Part shown: positions 1 to 23,258 of the stretch, one piece after another
Layout: every line of letters begins with the position of its first letter
How positions within the stretch are numbered: the stretch's first letter is position 1
DNA from: Oncomelania hupensis
Lineage: Eukaryota; Mollusca; Gastropoda; Littorinimorpha; Pomatiopsidae
Length of the DNA: 64,000 nt
Assembly: GCA_036898135.1 (NCBI GenBank)
Contig: CM072511.1
Location: 155,108,051-155,172,050, forward strand
Direction of reading: 5' to 3'
The notes under the pieces: generated by a model
Told to the model about the DNA's origin: nothing
The model's database searches: none
The model's input: the letters and a program-made list of their open reading frames with translations, nothing else
Position numbers and translations under genes: made by a program

Positions 1-280
1 TAGTTCTAAGTTTGGAATTTTGTAGTCTTCTTTCTGGTGTGTATTTCTTTTTTTCTTGGATTGTGCATCAAATTTCGTTATTTCTGTAAGCTCTTGAATT
101 TGGAATGTACAGAAACATTAAGTTTGTATTGTTGGTAATTTTATTTTTATTGTATATGTTGTCATTTTTAATTTGAGTTCACATGATCGCGCTGAATCTC
201 CCACCCCATCTTTCCCATTGAAATGAACATGTTTTGTGTTTATTCAATAAAACGTCTAAGTCTAAGTCTAAGTCTATCTC
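1..280 (+). mobile_element. Probable retroposon 3' tail with (GTCTAA)n end
   Basis: AT-rich sequence that ends in CAATAAAACGTCTAAGTC and three further GTCTAA units before the CT microsatellite begins. A poly(A)-signal-like AATAAA followed directly by a short simple repeat is typical of the 3' end of LINEs and SINEs in this window. No coding remnant is visible, so the class is unknown. Confidence 0.3.
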
Positions 281-302
281 TTTCACTGTTTCTGTCTGTC
301 TT

Positions 303-310
303 TCCCCCTC

Positions 311-379
<69 letters not shown>

Positions 380-845
380 ATATGTCTCTGTCTCTCTATA
401 TGTCTCTGTCTTTGTCTCTCTATATGTTTATGTCTCTCTATATGTCTCTCTGTATCTCTATATGTCTCTGTCTTTGTCTATCTATATGTTTATGTCTCTC
501 TATATGTCTCTCTGTCTCTCTATATGTCTCTGTCTCTCTATGTGTCTCTGTCTCTCTATATTTCTCTGTCTCTCTATATGTCTCTGTCTCTCTATGTCTC
601 TGTCTCTCTATGTGTCTCTGTCTCTCTATATTTCTCTGTCTCTCTATATGTCTCTGTCTCTCTATGTCTCTGTCTCTAAATGTCTCTGTCTTTTTCTCTC
701 TATATTCCTATGTCTCTGTCTCTAAATGTCTCTGTCTTTGTCTCTATGTACGTCTCTGTCTCTCTATATGTCTCTGTCTCTCTGTATGTCTCTGTCTATG
801 TTTATGTCTCACTCTCTCTTTCTACCTTTCTTTCTTTCTCTGCCC
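303..845. repeat. (CT)n and CTATATGTCTCTGT-type minisatellite
   Basis: A pure (CT)n run (about 310-370) passes into an imperfect array built from CTCTATATGTCTCTGT-like units up to about 840. The open frames through it (SLSLSL, MSLSLY and so on) only read the repeat and are not genes. Confidence 0.9.
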
Positions 846-973
846 CTACCGCTGAAAGGTTGATCGACTGTTAGCTTTCTTTTCACATTGGTAATAAAAC
901 ACACTGCGTAACAGGGACGGCAAAAGCGTACGTCGCCTCACCACCATGGTGTGTGGCAATGAAATACCCACAC

Positions 974-1045
974 AACGTATCTGAGACTAGCCGAGTCTTA
1001 TGCTTTAACTCTCACTTGCACTGGGCGAGTCTCACTTACGCTGTG
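974..1045. repeat. Short foldback element, copy 1
   Basis: The arm CGTATCTGAGACTAGCCGAG is followed about 50 bp later by GGCGAGTCTCACTTACGCTG, roughly its inverse complement. Similar arms occur at 2694-2769 and 17862-17950, so this is the most diverged member of a small hairpin family. Confidence 0.4.
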
Positions 1046-1719
1046 TGTGGAAAACGAACAAAACTTTACAAGTCTTTCAGGTTCTTTCACAATGGCGTTA
1101 ATATAAAATTCATTCATTCCCCCGTCGACGCTCCTATATACATGCGTATAAACGTATCGGCATTTTATTATTGGTGGATGATTTATTTTGGACCGCCATA
1201 ATCCCGTCCTTTGCCTGTTATTTCCTCGTCTATAAGCGTCTTTCTTCTTTCGTTCCTTTCTAAAAATAAATAAATAAAACGATCGAAATTTTTACTGTTC
1301 GCATATCACAATCACAAATAAGAATTCTGGGCTGGGGCTTTTCTCGTCTTAGTTAAGCGTCTAGTTGTTTCTAAAAATAGACTAGATTGACATTTTATTG
1401 TAGCTATTTATTTTTAGGTATGCACCTTCTGTGTTTTGTCTGATCTCCCCTCACACTTGCTACTCCACACACTACAACACCCCCCCCCCTTCCCCTCTGT
1501 TACAAATTAATAACTCTGTTAATAATAACTGTTAAACAAATTACAAATTAATGATTCAGTAAAGCAGCCATAGATGAAAACTTTTTTTTTTAATTGTCCA
1601 ACAGTTCACAGTAAAACAATTCAACGCTTAAACATTTAACAAAAAGATGTAATAACAATACTTTAAAAAAATATAGACATAAAATAAATTGAATCTAGAC
1701 GAGACCTTCTCCCTCCACC

Positions 1720-1733
1720 AAGAGAGAGAGAGA

Positions 1734-1795
<62 letters not shown>
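1720..1795. repeat. (GA)n microsatellite
   Basis: About 70 bp of nearly uninterrupted GA. It is followed at 1838-1900 by AAGGCAAGGCAAGTTTATT, which looks like the start of a minus-strand retroposon tail with a pentamer repeat. Beyond it, up to 2350, the sequence is AT-rich with no gene seen. Confidence 0.85.
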
Positions 1796-1796
<1 letters not shown>

Positions 1797-2354
1797 ACTG
1801 CATCTTCTAGTCTCTGAACGCTGTGTGCGATATAGGCAAGGAAAGGCAAGGCAAGTTTATTCCACAAAAAATACATTAAGGGCACATGGTCATTGTTAAA
1901 ATGATATACACAAACATGCAATATAATTAATTATTTAAAATTTTAAATATATAAAATTAAAACTATTCATGTACACAGAGGGCTTGCGGGGGTGGGGGGA
2001 GGGAGGGATTGAGAGGGGAAAAGAAGAAAAAATAAATTGATTGGGGATAGCAACTATGAGTCATAACTAACAATACAATTCAATCTATACATATCAATGA
2101 CAAACTACTGAAATTGTTTTTTGTTACACACAACCTGTAAATATGAGAACTAGATTAATTTTTGACATGGGGTAAAAACGTAACATTTGTTTAATTATTA
2201 ATTTCATTAGACTTACAAGCTCTAATAATACTGACTTTTTGTTAGATGGCTAGACCAAGCTACATGTATCCTAGTCATGCGACACGTTTCATTGGTTAAA
2301 GCTTTTTGTAGTCCGGAACGAAGATGTAAGCTTTAGCTGGGTAAACCCATGAAG

Positions 2355-2512
2355 TCTTTGGAGTATAAACTCTACCATTATAATGTAGCGGAATGAAGAT
2401 AATAACATTATAGATAGAGCTCTTTGGAGTATAAACTCTACCATTATAATGTAGCGGAATGAAGATAATAACATTATAGATAGGGGTCTTTGGAGTATAA
2501 ACTCTACCATTA
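2355..2512. repeat. 66-bp tandem repeat, about 2.4 copies
   Basis: The unit begins TCTTTGGAGTATAAACTC and restarts at 2355, 2421 and 2487, an exact 66-bp spacing. The first two units are almost identical and the third is partial. The minus-strand reading frame shows the repeat as MVEFILQR..SIMLLSSFRYII, but this is a repeat reading, not a recognised protein. Confidence 0.9.
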
Positions 2513-2693
2513 AACTTATATGTCCCAGAAGTATTCTAACATAATAACATCCAAGGCGAAATAAATATTAAGTTTACTGCGATATCACGAGTCTTTCGTG
2601 ATGAAGCTTCTCTTTATTTCTCACCATTAACAAACCACAAAATCCATATAATAGCCTCCATCGCTAAGTTTCCTTTCCCGCACTCTCATCACA

Positions 2694-2769
2694 TTGCGTA
2701 GCTGAGACTCCGAGAGGCTTACGCCCGCCTGTTCACTAGTGATGTCGGAGAGTTTCAGCTACGCTGCGT
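2694..2769. repeat. Short foldback element, copy 2
   Basis: TTGCGTAGCTGAGACTCCGA faces TCGGAGAGTTTCAGCTACGC about 35 bp later, an imperfect inverted repeat of about 22 bp per arm. It is the same family as 974-1045 and 17862-17950 (shared GCGTAGCTGAGA and CCGAG core). Confidence 0.5.
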
Positions 2770-2978
2770 GCACTCGCCTAAACTTTTTTATCATCCATTA
2801 CTCGTCCTTGCTGTTGTTGTAGTTCTTGTTGTTGATGATGATTGTTACGGTGATTGTGATAATGACGATGATTCGTCGGATTCACGCCCCGTCGGGAAAG
2901 CCTTTCATTGTATTGTTTGGTTGAGCCCGAACCCACAAAAAGAATCTGTATTTCTCTCTATGTGAATTGTTAAGACGT

Positions 2979-3041
<63 letters not shown>

Positions 3042-3165
3042 TGAGGGAGTGGGGGGGGGAGGAATAAGATAAGATAAAGTTTTTATTTTGCAAAGGTAAA
3101 AATGTAAACACTGGTTGCGCTTTTTTACATCTTTCTCTTGAAGAAGGATAACTATGAAATACAAC
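2979..3165. repeat. (GA)n microsatellite plus retroposon tail
   Basis: (GA)n at about 2979-3035, then GGGGGGGG, then AATAAGATAAGATAAAGTTTT from 3061. The GATAA pentamer followed by TTTTTATTTTGCAAAGG is the same pattern as other minus-strand LINE/SINE 3' ends here (pentamer tail, then conserved 3' sequence). Confidence 0.6.
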
Positions 3166-3333
3166 AAATTAATGTTATAACATTAACATCAAGTAACAAT
3201 GGAAAAAAAACAACTGAACAAATGCAGGTCATCGTTAGATAAAATCATTTGGAAAAATTGAAATGAAATAAATGTTGATAATATTAATCAAACACAATCT
3301 ATTTTATTTAATGTTCAATGTGTGTGATGAGAC

Positions 3334-3336
<3 letters not shown>

Positions 3337-3413
<77 letters not shown>

Positions 3414-3545
3414 TTGACACAGTTTTTATTAGGCATCCGGCCCAAACAGTTTGGGGAGGGTGTTTACAATGGGAAGAAATACACATAAATCAACACACAC
3501 ACACACACACCACACACACACACCTACCTACACACACACACACAT
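3337..3545. repeat. (GA)n and (CA)n microsatellites
   Basis: (GA)n at about 3337-3410 and (CA)n with CCTA interruptions at about 3493-3545. From 3560 to 3910 the plus strand is pyrimidine- and T-rich with nothing recognisable. Confidence 0.85.
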
Positions 3546-3915
3546 ACATATTTGATATCAATTCAATTGCAGAATAAGTAAAAATTCAAGGACTTTCTCA
3601 ATTTACGTTTACTTAATTTTCCATCTTTCTCTTATCTTTTTTTCCCATAACTTTTCTTTTTCACTTTGTACGTAACCTTTATAAATATTTTGTTATTTCT
3701 TACCTCTTGTTTCTTTAATTTTTCTTTTTGTTTTCATTTTCTTATACTTTATTTCCATTTCATTTCTTCTCATTTTCCCCTCCATTTTTTCTTTGGTTCT
3801 CATTTTTAACCTTTCCTTTCTTTCCCTTTTTAGCTCTTATTTCTTGTATAACATCTATTTATGAACACACATATGAATGCTAGAGGCATATTTAGCAATC
3901 ATAAAACGTCATATC

Positions 3916-4170
<255 letters not shown>

Positions 4171-4488
4171 CAGAAAGTTGTGGAGGTGGTTGTGGTGGGA
4201 GGTGGTAGGGGGAGAGAGAGAGGGATTAATGCCTCAGTTCTCTCTTTGAGCTCAAACTACATTATCACAACCGTCCTACTATTTCCTCCACCAACCCAAA
4301 AAACCCCTCCAGCCACTACGGCACCCCACACCGCCTTGTCCTTCCGCCTCAGCCTCTCTGCTACGATTGGTACAACGGTCACAAAGTAACGGTCACTGTC
4401 CCAGCAATGACCATACGGCGGCGCTTTCCCTGTTTCCCAAACCGTCACACTTTTCATTGCTTCCTTCCTTTGGTCAAGACCGTGACGA

Positions 4489-4547
4489 GGTGACATCACG
4501 CTTAGCGACCCAGACGCCACCCTTAGCAACCCCGATGCCTTATAAAG
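4489..4547 (+). promoter_or_regulatory. Candidate promoter: CRE-like, two X-box-like sites, TATA
   Basis: TGACATCA (4491-4498), CTTAGCGACC (4501-4510), CTTAGCAAC (4522-4530) and TATAAA (4541-4546) sit within 60 bp on an unusually GC-rich island. CTTAGCAACC is the reverse complement of the RFX X-box half-site GGTTGCTAAG. A start near 4570 could give a 5' exon ending at CAAA|GTAAGT (4984/4985), spliced to the acceptor at 5617-5618 upstream of the secreted LamG-like gene. The motifs are seen; promoter function and the 5' exon are inference. Confidence 0.3.
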
Positions 4548-5143
4548 CAATGATGCTGAACGAGATATGGGAAGAGTAAAACAACGGGGCCGCAACCGGT
4601 CATACTGCCCTACCCATTGCTGCAGTAGAAAGAGAGTTTGTTACTGCGTAGTAGTCAAACTTAGTACAGACTACTACTATACACTCTGATTTGCAGTCAA
4701 GCGGGAGAAGTTTGATAGTTCTGTGTTACACTCAAGATCAAACTGTAAGCCTATAATCCACGTCTCTGGTTTGGCTACTTTCGAATTTAAAGATGGGCTG
4801 CTGGTGACAGAAAGACAGAAAGAAAAAAAGAACCACAGAAAGATAGAACGAAAGAAAACTGTTAACAAAGGGACTTTGTTGATGCAGACATTATATACTT
4901 CTGTGTTGAAGTTGAAGCTGACTGAAGTTGTGTGTAGTAAAAACTTGTGGCTGATTCACCAATTTTTGGATTTTCTGGGTCAAAGTAAGTTTTTAGATTT
5001 TCTTTAGATATTCATTTTACTTATTTCTATGTAATGAAATTCATCTATTCTTCTCTATTCTATTGTTATTTTGTGTAATTAAATCATCCAATCTTCTTCT
5101 TATATTTTTATTATTTATTTTATAATAAGTTTTATTCTTTCTT

Positions 5144-5473
5144 TCTTTCTTTTTCTGTCTTTCTTTTCTTTCTGTCTTTCCTTCTGCCTTTCTTCTTTCC
5201 TTATTTTCCTTTCTTTATGTTCGTTTTGTTTCTATTCTATTCTTTTTCTTCTTCTTCTTCTTGTTCTTCTTGTTCTTGTTCTTGTTCTTGTTCTTGTTCT
5301 TCTCCTTCTCCTTCTCCTTCTTCTTCTTCTTCTTCTTCTTCTTCTTCTTCTTCTTCTTCTTCTTCTTCTTCTTCTTCTTCTTCTTCTTCTGCTGCTGCTG
5401 CTGCCTTGCTACTTTTCTGTTTTATTTTTTATCTTTCTAAGTTTATTTCTTGTATTCATTTATTTATTAATAC

Positions 5474-5520
<47 letters not shown>

Positions 5521-5535
5521 CTTCTTCTTCTTCTT
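5144..5535. repeat. Compound (CTT)n / (TTGTTC)n / (TTG)n microsatellite
   Basis: (TTTC)n, (TTC)n, (TTGTTC)n, (CTT)n of about 80 bp, GCTGCT, and (TTG)n of about 45 bp. It lies just upstream of the 3' splice site at 5617-5618, so it is probably inside the first (5' UTR) intron of the downstream gene. Confidence 0.9.
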
Positions 5536-5618
5536 CCACCAAAGCACACTCCATTTTAGCTGATAATTAATCGTGTAATATATGCTTTATCAATATTTGT
5601 TATTTGTGTCCTTTTCAG

Positions 5619-5707
5619 GTCGTACTCAAGCAGCTGCGTCAACATCGAAAAGAAATTTCTCGAATTAAAAAAAAAGTGTGAATCATCAAGAAGGATCTAA
5701 AGCAGCA
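5619..5707 (+). other. 5' UTR part of exon 2 of the LamG-like gene
   Basis: TTTTCAG (5612-5618) is a good 3' splice site. The 89 nt after it lead to the ATG at 5708 and contain an in-frame TAA at 5666-5668, so 5708 is the first in-frame ATG. The first exon must lie upstream; a possible donor is at 4985. Confidence 0.6.
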
Positions 5708-17450
<11,743 letters not shown>

Positions 17451-17861
17451 TATTCTTGTTTACATCGACGAAGAACTCCACTACGCCAACCACCAAAAAC
17501 ATGGGCCTCGCGCCCAATGTTCTGAACTAAAACCTCTGCAACACTAGCCCTCTTCTTCCGTGCCGGATTTAATACAGATGGGTTTGACTGCTGGACTTCG
17601 AAGAGATTTATTTTTTATTTTTTGTTAAATCTCGAAATGACATTTTTCTTTGTAAAAGAACTTCAAACTTTTACTAACAATGAAGTCAGAATTTACTTTT
17701 TGGTAGATCTACCTGTCAAGCGCCCTACGCCGGTAACTCTCTGAATAACGTCCCTCTTTCTGCTAACTAAACATACCTACTCCTCTCACATACGAGCGCC
17801 TGTGTGTCAGCGCTAATAATCCATGCAGGAAGCTCAAACAGACAATGAAAGTACTGGCGCA
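17451..17861 (+). other. Probable 3' UTR of the LamG-like gene
   Basis: No AATAAA occurs in the first few hundred bases. The nearest are AATAAA at 18129-18134 and 18139-18144, which lie inside the TIR element at 17968-18453, so that element may supply the poly(A) signal. The mRNA end is not determined from sequence. Confidence 0.4.
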
Positions 17862-17950
17862 CTCTGCGTAGCTGAGAGCTGCCGAGGCTTACCTTGACCT
17901 CTCCATTAATGTAGGTAGGCTAGTACTCGGCGACTCTCGGCTACGCAATG
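17862..17950. repeat. Short foldback element, copy 3
   Basis: TCTGCGTAGCTGAGAGCTGC faces CGGCGACTCTCGGCTACGCA, an imperfect 25-bp inverted repeat around a 40-bp loop. It shares the GCGTAGCTGAGA...CCGAGGCTTAC arm with 2694-2769. Confidence 0.5.
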
Positions 17951-17967
17951 TGGAAATGACAGTTCAG

Positions 17968-18453
17968 GGCCGAGTTTCAATTCAGCGAGACTATCTAGGT
18001 CACAAGATCTCGTTTTTGAGTCAGACCGATCATTGAATGAAACTACCCACCATGCTGCCTCATTCTAGCCTCGTTTTCAATTTGTACACAAACGGCGGTT
18101 CCTTCGAATGTGTTGGACGATTTGCGAAAATAAAATCAAATAAAGTAAAAAAAAATCAAATGTATCATCAAAATCGATTAAAAGCAAAATTGTTCACTTA
18201 CAGTTCTTCACCCGCTCCCATGATCTGGTTGAAACTCGAAGATTTACCATCGAATTATCACCGTAACAGATTCCAAGTAGCATAAACCGCGTACTTTCCG
18301 CCATCTTGATCTTGCAGGCAAAGTACCCCGAGAGGCGCCTAGCTCTTTCTCGCCTCGCCTTGCGATTGACTAGCGAGCGAGCAGCCGTAGAAACGACCCA
18401 ATGAGCAAGATCTACCGGGATCTACCGAGATCTCGCTGTTTTGAAACTCGCCC
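17968..18453. mobile_element. TIR element with 8-bp target duplication (hAT- or P-like MITE)
   Basis: CAGTTCAG stands on both sides (17960-17967 and 18454-18461). The ends are GGGCCGAGTTTCAATTCAGC and the inverse of GCTGTTTTGAAACTCGCCCC, an imperfect TIR of about 25 bp. An 8-bp duplication is typical of hAT and P superfamilies. There is no transposase remnant; 486 bp, non-autonomous. Confidence 0.7.
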
Positions 18454-18471
18454 CAGTTCAGTACGTAGATT

Positions 18472-18508
18472 AACGCCGTTCCCCGGACACAGTGCGTATA
18501 CGACGACC
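18472..18508 (-). mobile_element. Mini-retroposon motif (GTCCCC...GGGGAC type), copy 1
   Basis: GATTAACGCCGTTCCCCGGA then CACAGTGCGTATACGACG is a diverged minus-strand copy of the short motif at 48892-48998, 55270-55303 and 59972-60031. Confidence 0.45.
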
Positions 18509-18539
18509 GTTGCAAGCAATGAAGTCCAAGGGAGACAAA

Positions 18540-19315
18540 CAGTTTGTATGAAACACATGTAGTAGTTAGTTGTTCCCCCTAACTAGGCTAAAAGTAAAAA
18601 GGGTTTGAATCTGGAGACGTCTGTTTGTATACATTTTTTTTTTTAGTGAAACAGTAATTTTTTTGGCCCATGCATTTTTGTATTTAACAACATATTAGTT
18701 CTCAACCAAAATTTTAAAATAGTATAGCCTATAATTATGGTCTACTCTGTTCTCTGGATGCTTGCAAATATTAACTTTGCCAAGGTGATGAATTGATCTA
18801 TGTGCCAAGAACGCGGGTAGCTTACTCGGTTTCGTGAACATTTATGCACTATTTATTAATCACATGATAATGATATGAAAATTATAACATGTGGCACGAT
18901 ATATTTATGGCATAATAACTAATAGCCTATGTGTGTGTGTATGCGTGTATGTCTGTGTGCGTATGTGTGTGCGGGGGAGATGTATGTGTGTGGTTCTGTG
19001 TTAGAGAATGAGAGAGAGCGAGAGAGGGAGAATTAATGAAATGAGTTTATTATGGGATATTATTTGTTTACAAATATACTTGTACATGACTGTTACATTA
19101 TTTCTTAGGTACGTTAAGCGCTATTACCAATGAGTACAAAGTACAATTTATTTCTTTTATATATTTGTTTAAATTTGTTTATTTGTATTTATCTGTTTAT
19201 TCTGTGTTTCTATTCTGTTATTATAGTTATTTCTGTGTTTATATATTTATTTATATTATGTGAGTAATTGGAATTCACAAATTCTGTAATCTAAACATTG
19301 GTGTTATATTCTAGC
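18540..19315. other. AT-rich intergenic sequence, nothing recognised
   Basis: Contains short (GT)n and (GA)n stretches at about 18930-19030 only. Confidence 0.5.
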
Positions 19316-19316
19316 C

Positions 19317-19409
<93 letters not shown>

Positions 19410-19411
19410 TT
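19317..19411. repeat. (ATT)n microsatellite
   Basis: About 93 bp of TTA/ATT units. Confidence 0.95.
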
Positions 19412-19589
19412 TCTTATTATTTTAATTTATTAATTAATTTATTTTTTAAATAACATGTTTTTATGTTTTGCTGTGTTCATAAAGTCCTTATTATGACTGT
19501 TAATAAAAATTTACAAAATAAACTAGTCTATGTGGAATAAATATTATTGTTTAGTCTGAATTTTTCTGAAGGATTGGTGTGCATGCCTA

Positions 19590-19720
19590 TGAGTCATGTG
19601 TGATCGATATCCAATATCAGAGCTAAGCATGCTTCCACGTTTGCAAAATACTGCTGCCAGAGTTGTAGCAAAGAGCTTATTACGGAAAGAGAGGGAACTT
19701 CCATTATGTCCTATGCAAAA
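19590..19720 (+). mobile_element. Possible decayed LINE ORF2 fragment
   Basis: The frame from 19596 includes LPRLQNTAARVVAKSLLRK, similar to the LQRVQNxAARLV signature near the C-terminus of CR1/L2-like ORF2 (compare 40.8 kb). The match is short, so this is tentative. Confidence 0.3.
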
Positions 19721-19729
19721 ATGCGAGAC

Positions 19730-21350
19730 GCTCTCACGGATTATTTCCCTTTGCTCGGGCTGGCTATATTTCATCATCTGCTATATGAATGATCTGTGCG
19801 TGGTAACTTATTGAGCCTAAGCCATTGCAAAAGAACATTTTTATGGCAATGTTTGCAAAAACCAAACTTTTAACCATCATTATTATTAACATTCCGCTAC
19901 TGCTGTCTTTTTTTTTTTTTTTTTTTTAAGGTGCTTTTATGCTGCTTATGTGTGTATGTCATAGGTTCGTTTTCTGCCCTGGAATTTATTATTTTTTAAT
20001 CAACGACAGATATTTTAAAATTAAAATATGCATGACACACTGTTTCATTTATCCGAAACTGTGTAAATCCGTAATCGTGAGAGAGAGAGAGAGAGAGAGA
20101 GTAAGAGAGAGAGGGGGTTTGGGGGAAGAGAGAGCTCTGTCATTCAATCAATTAATCACAATAAAGCACAATAACAAAAGGTTTCACTAATAGTGTGAAT
20201 TTAATTTATATCAGGTGTCCCCTTACCACTAAAACCCTCTCACCTCCCACATCACTGGCTTAATAACATCGGTCACTTCATGGAAAATAATTAATTAATC
20301 AGACAGAACAATCAGAACCTAGACTACAACATTCCACGCAATATAGATCTAATGCGCAGAAATTCACAGATCAGAACAAGGACTGAGTATCTACATTACA
20401 TTTTTTTTCCCCCCGTTTACACTCAAACGAAAAGGGATTACAACAGATCAAGGACCATTTTTGTGCCTAGGTAAGGGGTTATCTTGCACAGTATTTGATC
20501 ACGAGGAAAAAACAGACTTAGTCTAATTTAACTTGTTAACATAAGCAGTTTGACGAAGCCAAACTGCCAATCGGACATCTACTTTTTAAATATAAGCACA
20601 AATATAGTCAAACAACCTAGCAATAACGTAAACAGTGAGCGACCTGTTGAACATAAACTGTCAGCAAGCAAACTGTTTTGGATTTAGCACATAGGTATAA
20701 CATGAATCATTCAAGCCACTCTCCGATTGTTTTAACACTGACAACACTGCAGCGGTCTTAGTTTAGGCCTACATAAACACAAAAAAAATGAAGTTTTTCA
20801 ATTGCAATTTACCTTTCTTTGTCTCTTGGAAATTTGAAAAAGGACTTGCCAACACAACTTTTCTTGTATCTGGCATTATGGCAATTGATGGCTGTGTCAA
20901 AGTCACCGCCCTGTTTCACTCGGTCGCCTTTTGACTTTCTGCCACGAGCCATTTTCAGCATGTCGACAAGGGAGCATAACTCGTACATTTCGTCTCGCGG
21001 TTCTGTACCAAGTTCCCCCTCTTTCTATCATTAAGCTCTTTGGTTGTAGCACGCAAACGAATGAGCTACGTCCTTCGTGATCTTCACAGGTTTTCAGCAG
21101 AAAAGCGCATTGACCACTGTGACAAGGTCCTCGCTCTTGTTTACAACTACGTGCATGATGCTTCTCCAAGAAATCTCAAAGAGTTCATTTTTCGCCATGA
21201 ACCGCAACATGGCCTACGCTGGCTCAGCTTTCCAGTGTCGCCTCAGACTTCCTAGCGACTTATCTAGCACATATTTGAACAAAATAAAACAATTGGGGGT
21301 GGGAGGGTAGTACATAAGACTAATAATTTTACACGCATGTGAATCAAAGA
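19730..21350. other. Intergenic sequence, no gene recognised
   Basis: A short (GA)n at 20079-20115; otherwise unidentified. Overlapping short frames on both strands at 20.8-21.3 kb resemble nothing known and lack splice context. Confidence 0.45.
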
Positions 21351-21356
21351 GAAGGT

Positions 21357-21357
21357 A

Positions 21358-21433
<76 letters not shown>

Positions 21434-21501
21434 AATTATACTAGGCTTACTACTACTACTACTACTACTATTCGATCATCATCATTATAATTAAATCTCA
21501 A

Positions 21502-21541
<40 letters not shown>
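21357..21541. repeat. (GAT)n, (ACT)n and (CAT)n microsatellites
   Basis: (GAT)n about 21357-21431, (TAC)n about 21449-21472, (CAT)n about 21504-21541. The words ATTATAATTAAATCTCA and ATTATAATTTAATCTCA flank the last array, a local duplication. Confidence 0.9.
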
Positions 21542-21542
<1 letters not shown>

Positions 21543-21765
21543 AACAATTATAATTTAATCTCAAGCAATAGTTTGGTCAAGCAGCAACAGTAGTTGATGT
21601 CACATTTTATTTGTCATGACACACCTTTGGAGTACAACACAAAGCAAGCATTTCTCGGATACTATTGTTATCACAGAAACCACAACAGAAATACGAAAAC
21701 CCAGATGCCCTCTCACCTCCCCCACCTCCATCCTTCTTCTCTTCCTCTCTTTCCATCTCCCCATC

Positions 21766-21966
<201 letters not shown>

Positions 21967-22057
21967 CTAGAATTACTTATTTACTATCGATCGAAGCATG
22001 TAGATAAATCTAGTGATAGCTAAAAGATTCTTCTAACCTAAATAAAGTTATATAGGG

Positions 22058-22448
22058 AGGCAAGGTGGCCTAATGGTAGAGCTTTGGCTTGTGGATCTGA
22101 AGGTCCCGGGTTCGAGCCCAGGCCGGGGCATTGTGTTGTGTCCTTGGGAAAGACACTTTTCTCTTCGGATGAGAGTATAAACCGAGGTCTAGTCTGTGTC
22201 GCATACATTCCATCTTAACGGACTTTAAAGATCTTGACGCTCATGTCCTAGACGGGTGAGTGCCGGTGACAAGAACACACCCAGCATGCACTTAGGTCCT
22301 TCTCCCCCATCCCTGGCTGTCCAGGATTGTGCTCAGTTGTACGGGCGTCTCGGGCGGCTTGAGTTAGATCCTGTATCGGCCAGCGCCTTGAGCAGCTCTT
22401 GAGCTGGTAAAGCGCTATATAAGAACGATTAAATAAATAAATAAATGA
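22058..22448 (+). mobile_element. tRNA-derived SINE, best-preserved copy
   Basis: The tRNA-like head GGTGGCCTAATGGTAGAGCT (box A) and GGTCCCGGGTTCGAGCCCAG (box B) is followed by TGTCCTTGGGAAAGACACTT, a motif shared by several metazoan SINE bodies. The body has ATGAGAGTATAAACCGAGG and CGCTCATGTCCTAGACGGG. The tail is AAAGCGCTATATAAGAACGA followed by (AAAT)n. Related copies: 8941-9405, 9535-9958, 51838-52343. Confidence 0.85.
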
Positions 22449-23258
22449 CGTAAGACAGCGCATAGTTCTGATGACAAATTTTATTCTGATTGGCTGATAT
22501 TGCGTCACGTTGGAATGTTCGAACATTCTCTGACCAAACTTCACAGGAACATCATTAGCACTGGATTAGTGGCCTGGCCAGCCTCAACGCTTTGCTGTAT
22601 ATCTCAAAACGGCAGAACCGATTGTGGCGTGTTTTTTGTGTTTTGTTTTGTTTTGTAAATGCAGGTACTTCAACACCTGGCCAATCATTGTGTAGTCCGG
22701 TCAGTTGGTCGACCGGGCCATCACTCCGAATTTAGCTTTTTTTATTCTGAACACATAATTTTTTCTTATCTCGGGAATGACTGAGTCCATTTAAAAAAAT
22801 TAATTTTACCAAGCAGATACTTTAACCATCACGCAGCCTTTTGTGTTACTCATCTGTGTTCTTTTTCAGCTTAGGTCAATAGGAGTACTTCCTAAATAGC
22901 TGTCAACATGTATTTTGACCGCTTTTCAGGGGAAGCAACTCTCATTGACCTACTTTACCTACTTTCGGTTTATGCTTTCAACATGTATTGTGTAACCGCA
23001 TTTCAGGGGAAGCAACATACTTTCGGTTTATTTAGGGATAATGCCTATTGCTTCTTTAGAACAAAAGCGAATCACAGCATCATCACGAAAATTAACACTT
23101 TTGAACATGCTGATTTTCAGAAATGTGTGAGTGTCTGAAATTATATGTGAATGGCTTCCCCAAGTTGTTATGTTTTGTTTACATCGTTGCCTTTTCATCC
23201 CGAGATTGTTAACACTAATGAAGTGTACTTTCGTTTACACAAAACCAGCCTTGCTGCG
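22449..23258. other. Spacer downstream of receptor 1, with a diverged ~80-bp duplication
   Basis: AACATGTATT, TTTCAGGGGAAGCAAC and TTTCGGTTTAT recur at about 22905-22975 and 22980-23030, so this is a diverged direct duplication. No gene seen. Confidence 0.5.

Noticed and set aside
223..855. Long open frames of SLSLSL/MSLSLY type
   Set aside because: They only read the CT-rich microsatellite; no start context, splice sites or domain.
4257..4595. 112-residue minus-strand frame in the GC-rich island
   Set aside because: No recognised domain, signal or splice context; the region looks more like a promoter.
20903..21169. 88-residue minus-strand frame and overlapping plus frames
   Set aside because: No domain or homology signal, and conflicting frames of similar length on both strands.
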